Source: Bacillota bacterium
GTDB taxonomy: Bacteria; Bacillota_I; Bacilli_A; RF39; UBA660
NCBI GenBank assembly: GCA_003149915.1
Contig: QAMK01000024.1
Location: forward strand, 1 to 64,000
Reading direction: 5' to 3'
DNA length: 64,000 nt
The position numbers and the translations under genes were made by a program. The notes below the pieces were generated by a model, which was not told where the DNA came from, did not search any database, and worked only from the letters and a program-made list of their open reading frames with translations. This document shows, one piece after another, positions 8,703-16,789 of the stretch (within the stretch, counting starts at the first letter, position 1; each line of letters opens with the position of its first letter).

Positions 8703-9344
8703 ATGTACATCAGAGTAAAAGGAGACTTACTAGAAGTCAAAATTGAACATAAAAGAACAACACGGAATACGTATATGAGAGTCAAAGAAGGAAATGTCCT
8801 ACAAGTGACAACCAATCCGTTTACGACAGAAGGCAAGATTCGCAAAATTTTAACAGAACATATCAAAGAGATTGAGCGCATGTACGAATTTCAAAAGAAG
8901 AAAGAATCATATGAAGATAAATTTTATTATTTAGGAAAAGAATACGACGTTGTGGGAACCAATGAAAAAGAAGTGCGATTAGGTACTAGCAAAGTATTTA
9001 TTCCAAAGGATTTCGACATTAACAAATGGTATTTGGAAAAAGCACGGCCAGTGTTTCAAGAACATTTAGATGCATGTTACCATAAATTCTCTCGAGTGAT
9101 TCCATATCCGACGTTAAAAATTCGTAAAATGAAATCTAGATGGGGTGTATGCAATACCAAAACCCATGCCGTAACACTCAATTTGGAATTGATTAAAAGA
9201 GATACCCATTTATTAGATTATGTTATTTATCACGAGCTATCTCATTTGATAGAAGGGAACCATTCCAAAAGATTCTGGAATGTCGTCGAAGAAAACTTTC
9301 CAGATTACAAAGAAGCACGTGATGAATTAAAACGATACGAATAA
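8703..9344 (+). CDS. YgjP-like zinc metallopeptidase (DUF45)
   Basis: A 213-residue soluble protein whose C-terminal third carries the zincin motif HELSH (His177, Glu178, His181) and then NHSKRFW, as in YgjP/DUF45 proteins related to SprT and WLM peptidases. The upstream motif KSRWGVCNTK is also a family hallmark. It is predicted to be a cytoplasmic zinc-dependent peptidase of unknown substrate. The promoter -10 TATAAT (8680-8685) lies just behind the preceding terminator, and GGTGAT serves as ribosome-binding site. It appears monocistronic. Confidence 0.9.
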   Translation: MYIRVKGDLLEVKIEHKRTTRNTYMRVKEGNVLQVTTNPFTTEGKIRKILTEHIKEIERMYEFQKKKESYEDKFYYLGKEYDVVGTNEKEVRLGTSKVFIPKDFDINKWYLEKARPVFQEHLDACYHKFSRVIPYPTLKIRKMKSRWGVCNTKTHAVTLNLELIKRDTHLLDYVIYHELSHLIEGNHSKRFWNVVEENFPDYKEARDELKRYE

Positions 9345-9349
9345 AAATA

Positions 9350-9378
9350 TTGTCAAAAAATAGAACCAGCGCTATAAT
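9350..9378 (+). promoter_or_regulatory. Strong sigma-A promoter of the secreted-protein/ABC operon
   Basis: TTGTCA (9350-9355), a 17-bp spacer and TATAAT (9373-9378) put the start near 9385. That leaves a 70-nt leader before the small secreted protein gene. Confidence 0.85.
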
Positions 9379-9455
9379 AGAATTGTAATTATAGTAAGAA
9401 GTTTTAATTACAGTAGTAGTAAAGTAGTAAAAAAATTAGAGAAAATTATTAATAG

Positions 9456-9878
9456 ATGAAATCTGTAAAAATTATTTTATGCTCACTGTTAGTAACTTCT
9501 CTTATGTCTTGTTTGGGAATCAGACTAGTAGATGCAAGTACTAGTGAGTATTCTCGTTATGTTGGTTTTGGTGGAGATTTTGTAATTCCGGGAGGATTTG
9601 GAAACTATGTTTCGAATGTTTACGATCGTGAAACAGGTAGTCCAGAATATATGACACAATATGGTGCATGGGATACGTTATCAGCAGACCCTCGTGCCAT
9701 TTTAGCTAGAATAGATGTAGGTAGTCAACATGGACCGTGGTATGCATTGTCAGATCGTGTAAGGAAAACAATGGACGACAGTTTGGCAGTGGAGATGCCT
9801 GCTGTCGCTTTAGAATTAAAACCAAAGAGCTTTTTGGTTACAGGGACAAGATTTTCTGGTAATTGGGAACTTTGGTAG
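9456..9878 (+). CDS. Small secreted protein of unknown function, possible bacteriocin-like
   Basis: 140 residues. A classical signal peptide covers about 1-27, with hydrophobic core IILCSLLVTSLMSCLGI and likely cleavage after VDA. The mature part of about 113 residues is rich in Gly, Tyr and aromatic residues (SRYVGFGGDF, GSQHGPWYAL) and ends in NWELW. No recognised domain was found. It is the first gene of an operon with three membrane proteins and an ABC ATPase, and a large hairpin separates it from them. This layout suits a secreted peptide with dedicated export or self-protection, but it does not show lactococcin-972 or double-glycine leader signatures. The ribosome-binding site is weak. 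Confidence 0.75.
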   Translation: MKSVKIILCSLLVTSLMSCLGIRLVDASTSEYSRYVGFGGDFVIPGGFGNYVSNVYDRETGSPEYMTQYGAWDTLSADPRAILARIDVGSQHGPWYALSDRVRKTMDDSLAVEMPAVALELKPKSFLVTGTRFSGNWELW

Positions 9879-9916
9879 TTTAGTAGAAGTTTTGTAATGA
9901 AAAACTTCTTACTAAA
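9879..9916 (+). promoter_or_regulatory. Large mRNA hairpin between secreted-protein gene and transporter genes
   Basis: TTTAGTAGAAGTTTT (9879-9893) pairs with AAAACTTC-T-TACTAAA (9901-9916) with a single bulge and a 7-nt loop. No T-run follows, so it resembles a stabilising or processing hairpin more than a terminator. Confidence 0.6.
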
Positions 9917-9936
9917 TTACAAAATGGAGAGTATTT

Positions 9937-10842
9937 ATGTGGAATTTTATAAAAAGTTATTATATTTTTTTCGTATTACTAATGATTGTAGGAGTAGCAA
10001 TTGTATATACTGGATGGAGTTATCATGACAATCAGGTTTTTATAGAGGAACTTGAAACATCTTTAAAAGAGCGATGTTTAAAAGACATGACTGTTTCAGA
10101 GTACTGTGAAGATTATGTAAGCCGAGATCCATCACAAAAAATAGATACGTTTTCAACGACATCTGACCTGATTACAAACATGAGCTGGTTACATATCTTA
10201 TCTGTGTTTGTAATTGTGTTACCAGTTGCAATTGTCTCGCATCGTAAATTAAAAAAAGGATATGTCAAAAATATTTTAACGAGACAAAACTATTCGAAAT
10301 TTCAGAAAAAGCTGTATCTATCAGTATCGAAGTATGCCACTGGATTTGTTATCATTGGAATCATGATTTTTATCGAATCGTTTATATTATCTGGTCATTT
10401 TGATGTGGCACTCACAAAAGCAAATGTTTCGGAATCATCATTGATTGCGGCCTTACCGTGGATCAAGACGAATGCCAATCCGTGGCTTGAAATTGGAATT
10501 TGGTTTGTATCTTTATATTTAGTTGGATTGCTAATTAGTACCATCACATTGCTTGTTTCTAAAAAAAGTACCAATGTACTGGTTACCGTCTTAGCCACTT
10601 ATTTTTATTTCTTTATCCTGGAAGTGGTCATCAGTGTAGGAATATCTAGTTTTTTACTGTCTAATGTATTCCATATGACAAGTATCAGTTCATCCTTATC
10701 TTTATTTTCTGTTTGGAATTTTGGTACAAATCAATCTATCATATCGCTAATTTGGTTAATTCTGTTGAATGTTGCTGCAATCATGATTTATTATTTTGTA
10801 TATCGAGATAAAGAGAAATTGGTGATATCAAGTGAAAGATAA
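9937..10842 (+). CDS. Multi-spanning membrane protein, ABC-2-like permease
   Basis: 301 residues with about six hydrophobic segments: near 8-28, a pair around 85-105, 135-155, 180-205, 215-245 and 270-290. An extracytoplasmic loop with Cys residues follows the first segment. The architecture and position, just upstream of two more membrane proteins and an ATPase, suggest an ABC-2 type transporter component. It starts 20 nt after the intergenic hairpin with ATGGAGAG upstream. It overlaps the next gene by 11 bp. No specific family was recognised. Confidence 0.7.
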   Translation: MWNFIKSYYIFFVLLMIVGVAIVYTGWSYHDNQVFIEELETSLKERCLKDMTVSEYCEDYVSRDPSQKIDTFSTTSDLITNMSWLHILSVFVIVLPVAIVSHRKLKKGYVKNILTRQNYSKFQKKLYLSVSKYATGFVIIGIMIFIESFILSGHFDVALTKANVSESSLIAALPWIKTNANPWLEIGIWFVSLYLVGLLISTITLLVSKKSTNVLVTVLATYFYFFILEVVISVGISSFLLSNVFHMTSISSSLSLFSVWNFGTNQSIISLIWLILLNVAAIMIYYFVYRDKEKLVISSER

Positions 10843-11563
10843 AGTTCTAGGAAGATGTTATCAATTGCGAAATTTTATGGAAACAAATGAGTTTCGCATT
10901 TTTATCTTTGTTGCAACGCTGGTTTCCGTCTATGGTTTTTTCGCCTCATCGACAAGCACCTTATACGAAACTGCTTTAGTTAGTAGTTTGATTTTTTATC
11001 ATTTTCGCTTTGCATTATTAATTTTATTTTTACTATCGACTGTTACTGTAAACACAATTTATCAAAAGAATTATTTTATGATGTGCCGTTATCGAAATCA
11101 AAAAGAATATTTAAAAGAGAAAATGAAAAGTACTTTGATAATAAATATCGTTTTATTTATATTGTCATTGGCGATTCTACTGATTATCTTAAATTTGACG
11201 AGTGTTCACGGAATCGAAATATTGAATGGTTTGCGATATTCCATTACTAACGTTTCATTCTTACTAATTTTAGTAGTTCGTTATTTATTGATTTTAAACA
11301 TATTAAGTGTCATTCAACTCTGTCTTTTTGAACGAATTGGTCAAAAGAAAACCATGTTAATTTTTACTGTTTGGTACGTGATTGCAATTTACAGCGGTTT
11401 TCGTTCACGGTTTTCACTCAGTTCTTATTTTGGATACTATTTATTTTCATCTTTAAGAGAAGAATTGATTTGTAGTGCTGCATATATAATGATTCTATTA
11501 CTAATTGCGTTCATTGTATATCGTTTGGCAATACGAGTGAAAGGAAGTCAAAATGAATTATGA
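10832..11563 (+). CDS. Multi-spanning membrane protein of ABC export operon
   Basis: 243 residues, about six transmembrane helices (roughly 23-42, 55-75, 100-125, 140-160, 170-185, 210-230). It starts at GTG 10832 inside the end of the preceding gene, so it is probably translated by coupling. A central basic loop (YRNQKEYLKEKMKS) is likely cytoplasmic and could contact the ATPase. No sequence family was recognised. Context supports a permease or accessory subunit of the ATPase at 12243-12875. Confidence 0.65.
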   Translation: MKDKVLGRCYQLRNFMETNEFRIFIFVATLVSVYGFFASSTSTLYETALVSSLIFYHFRFALLILFLLSTVTVNTIYQKNYFMMCRYRNQKEYLKEKMKSTLIINIVLFILSLAILLIILNLTSVHGIEILNGLRYSITNVSFLLILVVRYLLILNILSVIQLCLFERIGQKKTMLIFTVWYVIAIYSGFRSRFSLSSYFGYYLFSSLREELICSAAYIMILLLIAFIVYRLAIRVKGSQNEL

Positions 11564-12246
11564 TTCGATATTTTATGAAAAAAGATATGCAAGTTTTATG
11601 TCAAAAATATTTCCGTTATTGTTGGGCTTTTCTCATTGTTGGTGCTCTTCTGTTTACTAGTGATGTTTTAATGGATCGAACGCGCTTTGTACAGATATGT
11701 ATCGAACGAATGCTTGGAATATCTCGTAATACAGATCTTATTTCAATAGCAATGTCTCTATTGAATTTCACCTTAATTAGTTTAATATCTGTCGCTATCT
11801 TTTTAGATGATTTTTCTTTTGGATTTGAAAATATTTTTCTTCGTATCAAAAAGAAAGATTGGCTATTATATCGATGGATACTGAATGCCATTTTTATTTT
11901 AATCATGAAGGCAGTTCTATATTTATTTGCTTTATTAATTTATTATGTAGCGACTAGGCAAAACGTTTTTCAAATGATTACGCCGTCCATATTTTTTCTT
12001 GATTACCTTCGTACCATGACACTTTCATTTTTATTAATAGGAATCAAAATATCTTCTCAGAATCGATGGTGGTGTCTCATTTCAATTATTGCTTTTGCAA
12101 TCGTTTTGTGTTATACCGTCTTCTATCTATATACAAAATATTTTATTGGAATCATATTGGGATGCTTGGTTGTAACTTTGGTTATCAATATCGTATCTTT
12201 TCACAAAAATGGTAATTATTTGTTTGAGAAAGGAAATTTATTATGA
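11560..12246 (+). CDS. Multi-spanning membrane protein of ABC export operon
   Basis: 228 residues with about six hydrophobic helices. The cytoplasmic loop FENIFLRIKKKDWLLYRWI resembles the coupling region of bacterial ABC-2 permeases. It overlaps its neighbours by 4 bp on each side, so the four transport genes form one tightly coupled unit. The exact family is not recognised. It is the third membrane protein served by one ATPase, which is unusual for a simple exporter. Confidence 0.65.
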   Translation: MIRYFMKKDMQVLCQKYFRYCWAFLIVGALLFTSDVLMDRTRFVQICIERMLGISRNTDLISIAMSLLNFTLISLISVAIFLDDFSFGFENIFLRIKKKDWLLYRWILNAIFILIMKAVLYLFALLIYYVATRQNVFQMITPSIFFLDYLRTMTLSFLLIGIKISSQNRWWCLISIIAFAIVLCYTVFYLYTKYFIGIILGCLVVTLVINIVSFHKNGNYLFEKGNLL

Positions 12247-12875
12247 AAATAGAAGTTAAAAATATTAGTAAAAAATTTAAGTCAGAAGATGTTTTAAAAG
12301 ATGTCAATATGACGTTAGAAGGTGGGCATATTTATGCTTTTGTAGGAAGAAATGGTTCTGGTAAAAGTGTTCTTCTTAAAATAATTTGTGGTTTTTATAA
12401 ACCGACTTCTGGAGAAGTTTTATTTGATGGAATAGATTATAACAAAACCAATTCGTTTCCACCATCACTCAGAGCTTTAATAGAGCATCCTTCTTTTTTA
12501 AATGATTTGTCGGGTTATAAAAACTTGGAAATATTAGCGAATATTCAACATAAAATTGGTCGTTCTGAAATTGAAAAAGCAATAATTCAAGTTGGGTTAG
12601 ATCCCAAGAATCCTAAAAAATATGGGACATATTCATTGGGAATGAAACAAAAATTAGGAATTGCTCAAGTCATTATGGAAAATCCAGATATCATGATTTT
12701 AGATGAGCCTTTTAATGGTGTAGAAGAACAAACTGTTCCGTTGATTCGCAATTTATTATTAGAAAAAAAGAATGAGGGAAAATTAATCGTAATAGCAACG
12801 CATATCAAAGACGATATTCAATTTGCAGATGATATTTATTTGTTTCAAGATGGAACAGTGCAAAAAACGAACTGA
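12243..12875 (+). CDS. ABC transporter ATP-binding protein
   Basis: A 210-residue nucleotide-binding domain. It carries Walker A GRNGSGKS (35-42), signature YSLGMKQKLG (about 130), Walker B IMILDEP (about 153) and the switch His in IVIATHIKDD. The serine-to-glycine order in the signature (SLGMKQ) is the form seen in ABC-2 exporters and bacteriocin-immunity ATPases. Two copies would power the membrane proteins encoded just upstream. It ends at a terminator. Confidence 0.95.
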   Translation: MKIEVKNISKKFKSEDVLKDVNMTLEGGHIYAFVGRNGSGKSVLLKIICGFYKPTSGEVLFDGIDYNKTNSFPPSLRALIEHPSFLNDLSGYKNLEILANIQHKIGRSEIEKAIIQVGLDPKNPKKYGTYSLGMKQKLGIAQVIMENPDIMILDEPFNGVEEQTVPLIRNLLLEKKNEGKLIVIATHIKDDIQFADDIYLFQDGTVQKTN

Positions 12876-12900
12876 GGTCTGTTAAAAGACTTCTTTTTTT
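12874..12900 (+). terminator. Terminator after the ABC operon
   Basis: GAGGTCT (12874-12880) pairs with AGACTTC (12887-12893) and is followed by T7. A TATAAT for the next gene is at 12903-12908. Confidence 0.8.
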
Positions 12901-12927
12901 GATATAATAGCAACTAGGTGATGCGAC

Positions 12928-13680
12928 ATGACAATTACAAGTTTTGACAACGAGAAAATTAAGACATATATGAAGTTAAAAGACAGAAAATATCGAGATA
13001 AATTAGGATTGTTCTTAGTAGAAGGAACGCATTCTGTTATCGAGGCATATCGGGCAGGTTCCTTACAAGAAGTGATTTTAGAAAGTGATGAATTAGTACC
13101 AATTACGGCACCAACGGTCGTAGTGAGTGCGGAAATCATGAAGAAGTTATGCGAGACTACCTCTCCGGTTCACGTTTTAGGACTTTGTAAAAAGAAAGAA
13201 GTAACGGAGTTAGGAAATCGTATTTTACTTTTAGATGGTGTTCAAGATCCTGGCAATTTAGGAACGATTATTAGAAGTGCCGCTGCTTTTGAAGTAAACA
13301 CAGTCGTATTAGGAAAAGGAACGGTCGACTTGTATAATGCAAAAACTCTTCGTAGTACCCAAGGAATGGTATTTCATGTAAACACGATGCGTGCTTCATT
13401 AGAAGAAGTCATTGCAAAGTTAAAAGAACAGGACATTCCAATTTATGGCACGAAAGTAGAATATGGAGATGACGTCAGATCTCTTTCTATGCGCGACATG
13501 AATTCTTTTGCTCTCATTATGGGAAACGAAGGAGCGGGTGTCAGACCAGAAATTTTAGAATTATGCGATAAATTTTTATACATTCCGATGTCTTCTAAAG
13601 TAGAATCGTTGAATGTTGCCGTTGCATCTAGTATTTTGTTATACGAATTTTATACAAAACGAATGGATGAAGAACAGTAG
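12928..13680 (+). CDS. TrmH/SpoU-family RNA methyltransferase (YsgA-like)
   Basis: 250 residues. The N-terminal substrate-binding domain (about 1-95) is followed by the knotted SPOUT methyltransferase domain with all three family motifs: DPGNLGTIIRSAAAF, GNEGAGV, and IPMSSKVESLNVAVASSILLYE. It transfers methyl groups from S-adenosylmethionine to ribose 2'-OH in rRNA or tRNA. In Bacillus subtilis the homologue ysgA lies between sspI and pheS, so this region preserves a loosened version of that neighbourhood. The target nucleotide cannot be read from the sequence. Confidence 0.93.
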   Translation: MTITSFDNEKIKTYMKLKDRKYRDKLGLFLVEGTHSVIEAYRAGSLQEVILESDELVPITAPTVVVSAEIMKKLCETTSPVHVLGLCKKKEVTELGNRILLLDGVQDPGNLGTIIRSAAAFEVNTVVLGKGTVDLYNAKTLRSTQGMVFHVNTMRASLEEVIAKLKEQDIPIYGTKVEYGDDVRSLSMRDMNSFALIMGNEGAGVRPEILELCDKFLYIPMSSKVESLNVAVASSILLYEFYTKRMDEEQ

Positions 13681-13707
13681 ATGAAGTGATTTTTAGGGGG
13701 AATTATT

Positions 13708-14091
13708 ATGAAAAATGCAACTCGATTAAATGATGAACAATGTACAAAAATATTAGCCAAGTATTTAGAAATGTATATAGCAGTAGAAAACTTAACAGTG
13801 ATACATCGCGTCGTTCCGAGAACGAGTGGTTTCGATATTGTACATGAACTACGATATGTACAGCCACAAAGAAATGATGTCGAAACATCATGTTTAACAA
13901 TGTTAAACGAAAAAAATTATTCCGGTTTATTAGCAGAAGCATTACGTCAGAAAAACTATGATTTACGTAGATTAGATTATCGTTATGACTCTGATTTGAC
14001 AGTGACTCAAAGTGTTCAAGTTTTTCCAAAAAGAGAAAAAAGAAAAAAGAAAAGAGATTCTAGATCGACACTAATCAAAGTTAAAAAGTAA
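13708..14091 (+). CDS. Hypothetical protein with basic C-terminal tail
   Basis: 127 residues; family not recognised. A mixed alpha/beta N-terminal part is followed by a lysine/arginine-rich tail (FPKREKRKKKRDSRS) that could bind RNA. AGGGGG precedes the ATG. It ends 14 bp before rimM and may be co-transcribed with rimM-trmD, the place where other Bacilli carry small RNA-binding proteins such as ylqC or ylqD. It resembles neither at sequence level. A role in ribosome or RNA biology is only a guess from position. Confidence 0.7.
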   Translation: MKNATRLNDEQCTKILAKYLEMYIAVENLTVIHRVVPRTSGFDIVHELRYVQPQRNDVETSCLTMLNEKNYSGLLAEALRQKNYDLRRLDYRYDSDLTVTQSVQVFPKREKRKKKRDSRSTLIKVKK

Positions 14092-14105
14092 AAAGGAGGT
14101 GCCAT

Positions 14106-14603
14106 ATGGATTACGTATACATTGGTAAAATTGTCAATACACACGGTATTAAAGGAGAAGTACGAATTCTTTCCAACTTTGAAATGATTCCAAAAGTGTT
14201 TCAAAAGGGGATGACGTTTTATATTGGTAAGAAAAAAGAAGCCAAGGTTGTAACTTCATATCGTCATCACAAAGTATTTGAAATGGTGACATTCGAAGGC
14301 ATCGATAACATTAATGATGTCCTTTACATGAAAGGATTAAATGTATTTGTAAATCGGGAAGATTTAAACTTACAACCAGGTGAATATTTAGATCAAGATT
14401 TAATTGGGTTCCATATTTACATGGATGGCGAAGAAAAAGGAACGATTACAGAAATTCGCGAATCCACAAAAAATCATAAGTTGTTTATCGTAAAGACAAA
14501 AGAGAAGAAAGTATACGCTCCATACGAGCGCGAGTTATTAGAAAAAGTGAATCTTGTAAACAAAAGAATCGATTATGCAAAGATAGAAGGGTTGTTTCAA
14601 TGA
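14106..14603 (+). CDS. rimM: 16S rRNA processing protein RimM
   Basis: 165 residues. The N-terminal RimM domain (YIGKIVNTHGIKGEVRI) and C-terminal PRC-barrel (about 95-165, LIGFHIYMDG) are both present. RimM helps mature the 30S head around ribosomal protein S19. AAAGGAGG precedes the ATG. It overlaps trmD by 4 bp, the usual rimM-trmD pairing. Confidence 0.97.
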   Translation: MDYVYIGKIVNTHGIKGEVRILSNFEMIPKVFQKGMTFYIGKKKEAKVVTSYRHHKVFEMVTFEGIDNINDVLYMKGLNVFVNREDLNLQPGEYLDQDLIGFHIYMDGEEKGTITEIRESTKNHKLFIVKTKEKKVYAPYERELLEKVNLVNKRIDYAKIEGLFQ

Positions 14604-15265
14604 AAATAGACGTTTTAACATTGTTTCCAGAAATGTTTAATGGTTTTCTTACAGAATCGATTATCAAAAGAGCGATTGAACAAGGTCATGTCAGTGTAAG
14701 AATTCACAATTTTAGAGATTACTCCAAAGACCCGCATCACAAAGTGGATGATACCCCTTACGGAGGAGGGGCTGGAATGGTTCTAACTTGCCAACCGATA
14801 TACGATGCCATTCAAGACTTGCGTGATGAAGACTCTCTTGTCATTATGTTGACACCAGATGGGAAACCTTATCAGCAAGAAGTGGCATACGGTTTGAGCA
14901 AAAAGAAACATCTCATTTTACTTTGTGGTCATTATGAGGGATTCGACGAACGCATTCGTTCCTTTTGCGATATGGAAATCAGTATCGGTGACTATGTTCT
15001 AACTGGTGGCGAAGTACCTAGCATGGTTATCATGGATTCTGTTATCAGATTGCTACCAGGTGTCATTCAAGAAGAAAGCCATATCGAAGATTCATTCCAC
15101 AACAATTTATTAGATTATCCAACGTATACCAAACCGAGAGAATTTAACGGAATGAAAGTGCCAGATGTACTTCTAAATGGAAATCACAAAGAAATTATGG
15201 AATACCGTCAAAAAATGAGTTATAATAAAACTAAAGAAAGAAGACCAGATTTATTAGAAAAGTAG
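14600..15265 (+). CDS. trmD: tRNA (guanine37-N1)-methyltransferase
   Basis: 221 residues. TrmD methylates G37 of tRNAs reading CNN codons and prevents frameshifting. Conserved segments are DVLTLFPEMFNGF at the start, DDTPYGGGAGMV, LLCGHYEGFDERI and the SAM-binding trefoil-knot motif ISIGDYVLTGGE. Length is slightly short but complete at the knot and C-terminal domain (REFNGMKVPDVLLNGNHKEI). It overlaps rimM by ATGA. Confidence 0.98.
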   Translation: MKIDVLTLFPEMFNGFLTESIIKRAIEQGHVSVRIHNFRDYSKDPHHKVDDTPYGGGAGMVLTCQPIYDAIQDLRDEDSLVIMLTPDGKPYQQEVAYGLSKKKHLILLCGHYEGFDERIRSFCDMEISIGDYVLTGGEVPSMVIMDSVIRLLPGVIQEESHIEDSFHNNLLDYPTYTKPREFNGMKVPDVLLNGNHKEIMEYRQKMSYNKTKERRPDLLEK

Positions 15266-15273
15266 GGGATAAC

Positions 15274-15732
15274 ATGCCAATCAATCAAAGATATTACGTT
15301 GTCAAAAACAAAGATGAACAGTCAATCACGTATTTCGAATACGATAAGATGAATGGCCTTTCCATCACACCAAAGAAAAACGTAAAAATCAAAGATGCCA
15401 TCAACGTCAATAAAATGGTCATCATCAATCCAACTTTCGTCGAAAAAATGATCGATATGAAATTAAACAAACGCTTTCAACTTCTCTTACAGATGATTAT
15501 GGCTCTCTATGAAAGTGACGATGATACGGGAGAAGGATACCGGCATGCCTTAAACGAAGTAAATAAGTTAAGAGAAGAAACCTACAACAAATATTTTAAA
15601 TTGATGACAGAAGAAAAACAGGAATTGTTCGAAAAGAAAATATCGATACTAGAAGCAGAATTAAGAGAACGATTAAGCAATATTTTAGAAAGTAACTACT
15701 ACCGTGATGATTATGGTAGAGGTGCAAGATAA
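15274..15732 (+). CDS. Hypothetical protein between trmD and rplS
   Basis: 152 residues, not recognised. The first 60 residues look like beta strands and the rest is predicted helical, with a possible coiled coil (EEKQELFEKKISILEAELRERL) and the tail YYRDDYGRGAR. It starts 8 bp after trmD behind AGGGG and is presumably in the rimM-trmD operon. Position suggests, but does not prove, a link to translation. Confidence 0.7.
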   Translation: MPINQRYYVVKNKDEQSITYFEYDKMNGLSITPKKNVKIKDAINVNKMVIINPTFVEKMIDMKLNKRFQLLLQMIMALYESDDDTGEGYRHALNEVNKLREETYNKYFKLMTEEKQELFEKKISILEAELRERLSNILESNYYRDDYGRGAR

Positions 15733-15739
15733 AAAGTGC

Positions 15740-15768
15740 TTGTCTTTTAAAAGTCTTTGTGATATAAT
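15740..15768 (+). promoter_or_regulatory. Promoter of rplS
   Basis: TTGTCT (15740-15745), 17-bp spacer, TATAAT (15763-15768). Predicted start near 15775, immediately before the structured leader. Confidence 0.8.
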
Positions 15769-15775
15769 TTTAAAC

Positions 15776-15822
15776 GTTGGATCCGCTGTTACTTATTTTT
15801 TGATATGATCCAGGAAAACACA
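15776..15822 (+). ncRNA. Ribosomal protein L19 leader
   Basis: The 5' untranslated region of rplS forms a hairpin in which TGGATC (15778-15783) pairs with GATCCA (15807-15812). The bulging sequence CGCTGT follows the first arm. A GTTGGATCCGCTGT element in front of rplS matches what is known of the Bacilli L19 leader, which is thought to mediate autogenous control by L19. Confidence 0.7.
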
Positions 15823-15838
15823 AAAGGAGGGATATCTA

Positions 15839-16186
15839 ATGGCAAATGTAATCGATAAAATCAATGCCAAACAAATGAACCCAAATGTACCTGAATTCCG
15901 TGTTGGAGATACGCTAAGAGTAGATGTAAAAATCATCGAAGGTAAAAGAGAACGTATCCAAGCATTCGAAGGAATTTGTACAGCTAGAAAAGGTTCTGGT
16001 GTAAGTGAAACATTTACAGTTCGTAAAGAATCTTACGGTGTTGGGGTAGATCGTATCTTCCCAGTTCATTCACCAAGTATTGATAAAATCACAGTTGTTA
16101 AGGCTGGCCGTGTAAGACGTGCAAAACTAAACTTCTTAAAAGGCCGTCAAGGACAATACAAGATTCGTGCAAGACAAGCAAAATAA
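15839..16186 (+). CDS. rplS: 50S ribosomal protein L19
   Basis: 115 residues, full length. Characteristic motifs are FRVGDTLRVDVKIIEG, RIQAFEGICTARKGSG, TVRKESYGVGVDRIFPVHSP and RRAKLNFLKG. L19 sits at the 30S-50S interface. It has its own promoter and leader and AGGAGG before the ATG; a terminator follows. Confidence 0.99.
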   Translation: MANVIDKINAKQMNPNVPEFRVGDTLRVDVKIIEGKRERIQAFEGICTARKGSGVSETFTVRKESYGVGVDRIFPVHSPSIDKITVVKAGRVRRAKLNFLKGRQGQYKIRARQAK

Positions 16187-16206
16187 GGCATATGCCTTAT
16201 TTTTTG
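16182..16206 (+). terminator. Terminator after rplS
   Basis: AATAAGGCATATGCCTTATT palindrome followed by T-run, overlapping the rplS stop codon. Confidence 0.88.
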
Positions 16207-16223
16207 TTTGTGAAGTTTTTCCG

Positions 16224-16252
16224 TTGGAAGAAAAACAACTTTATGATATAAT
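16224..16252 (+). promoter_or_regulatory. Promoter of lepB
   Basis: TTGGAA (16224-16229), 17-bp spacer, TATAAT (16247-16252). Confidence 0.7.
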
Positions 16253-16276
16253 GGTATAGAATAGAGGATGATAGAA

Positions 16277-16789
16277 ATGAAAGATATTGTAAAAACGGTG
16301 TTACCATATGTAATTATTTTAGCAATTGTCATTATACTTAAAGTGTTTATCGTGACACCAGTAAAAGTAAACGGAACTTCCATGTATCCAACGTTGTCTT
16401 CCGGCGATATTTTAATTTTAAATAAGACGTCATACTGGTTTAGTGATATCAAGCGCTTTGACATTGTCGTAATCAACAATGAAGCAGTAGGTCGTGAAAT
16501 GATCAAACGTGTTATTGGTCTTCCTGGGGATAAGATTGAATATCGCAATTCTAAGTTGTATGTAAATGATGAAGAAGTACCAGAAGAGTTTACGCATAAA
16601 GAAACGGCAGATTTTAATCTTTCTGAGTTAGAAGTGACGACAGTTCCAGAAGGAAATTATTTCGTCGTGGGAGATAACCGTACTGATTCCTATGATTCTA
16701 GATACTTTGGTTTTATTGCAGAAAACGAAATTGAAGGAAAAGCAAACCTTTTAATTTTTCCATTCACGAGGTTTGGAACGGTAAAATAA
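16277..16789 (+). CDS. lepB: Signal peptidase I
   Basis: 170 residues. An N-terminal membrane anchor (about 8-27) precedes the catalytic Ser35 in NGTSMYPT and Lys77 in REMIKRVIGLPGD; the conserved box GDNRTDSYDSRYFG is also present. It removes signal peptides from exported proteins at the outer face of the membrane. ATG 16277 is preferred over 16268 because the AGAGG ribosome-binding site directly abuts the latter. A degenerate cutA reading frame starts on its stop codon (TAATG), so the two were once translationally coupled. Confidence 0.95.
   Translation: MKDIVKTVLPYVIILAIVIILKVFIVTPVKVNGTSMYPTLSSGDILILNKTSYWFSDIKRFDIVVINNEAVGREMIKRVIGLPGDKIEYRNSKLYVNDEEVPEEFTHKETADFNLSELEVTTVPEGNYFVVGDNRTDSYDSRYFGFIAENEIEGKANLLIFPFTRFGTVK

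Noticed and set aside
9456-9878. Lactococcin 972 family bacteriocin
   Set aside because: Signal peptide and gene order fit, but the GG-W-YG start and YY-H-HS pattern of that family are missing.
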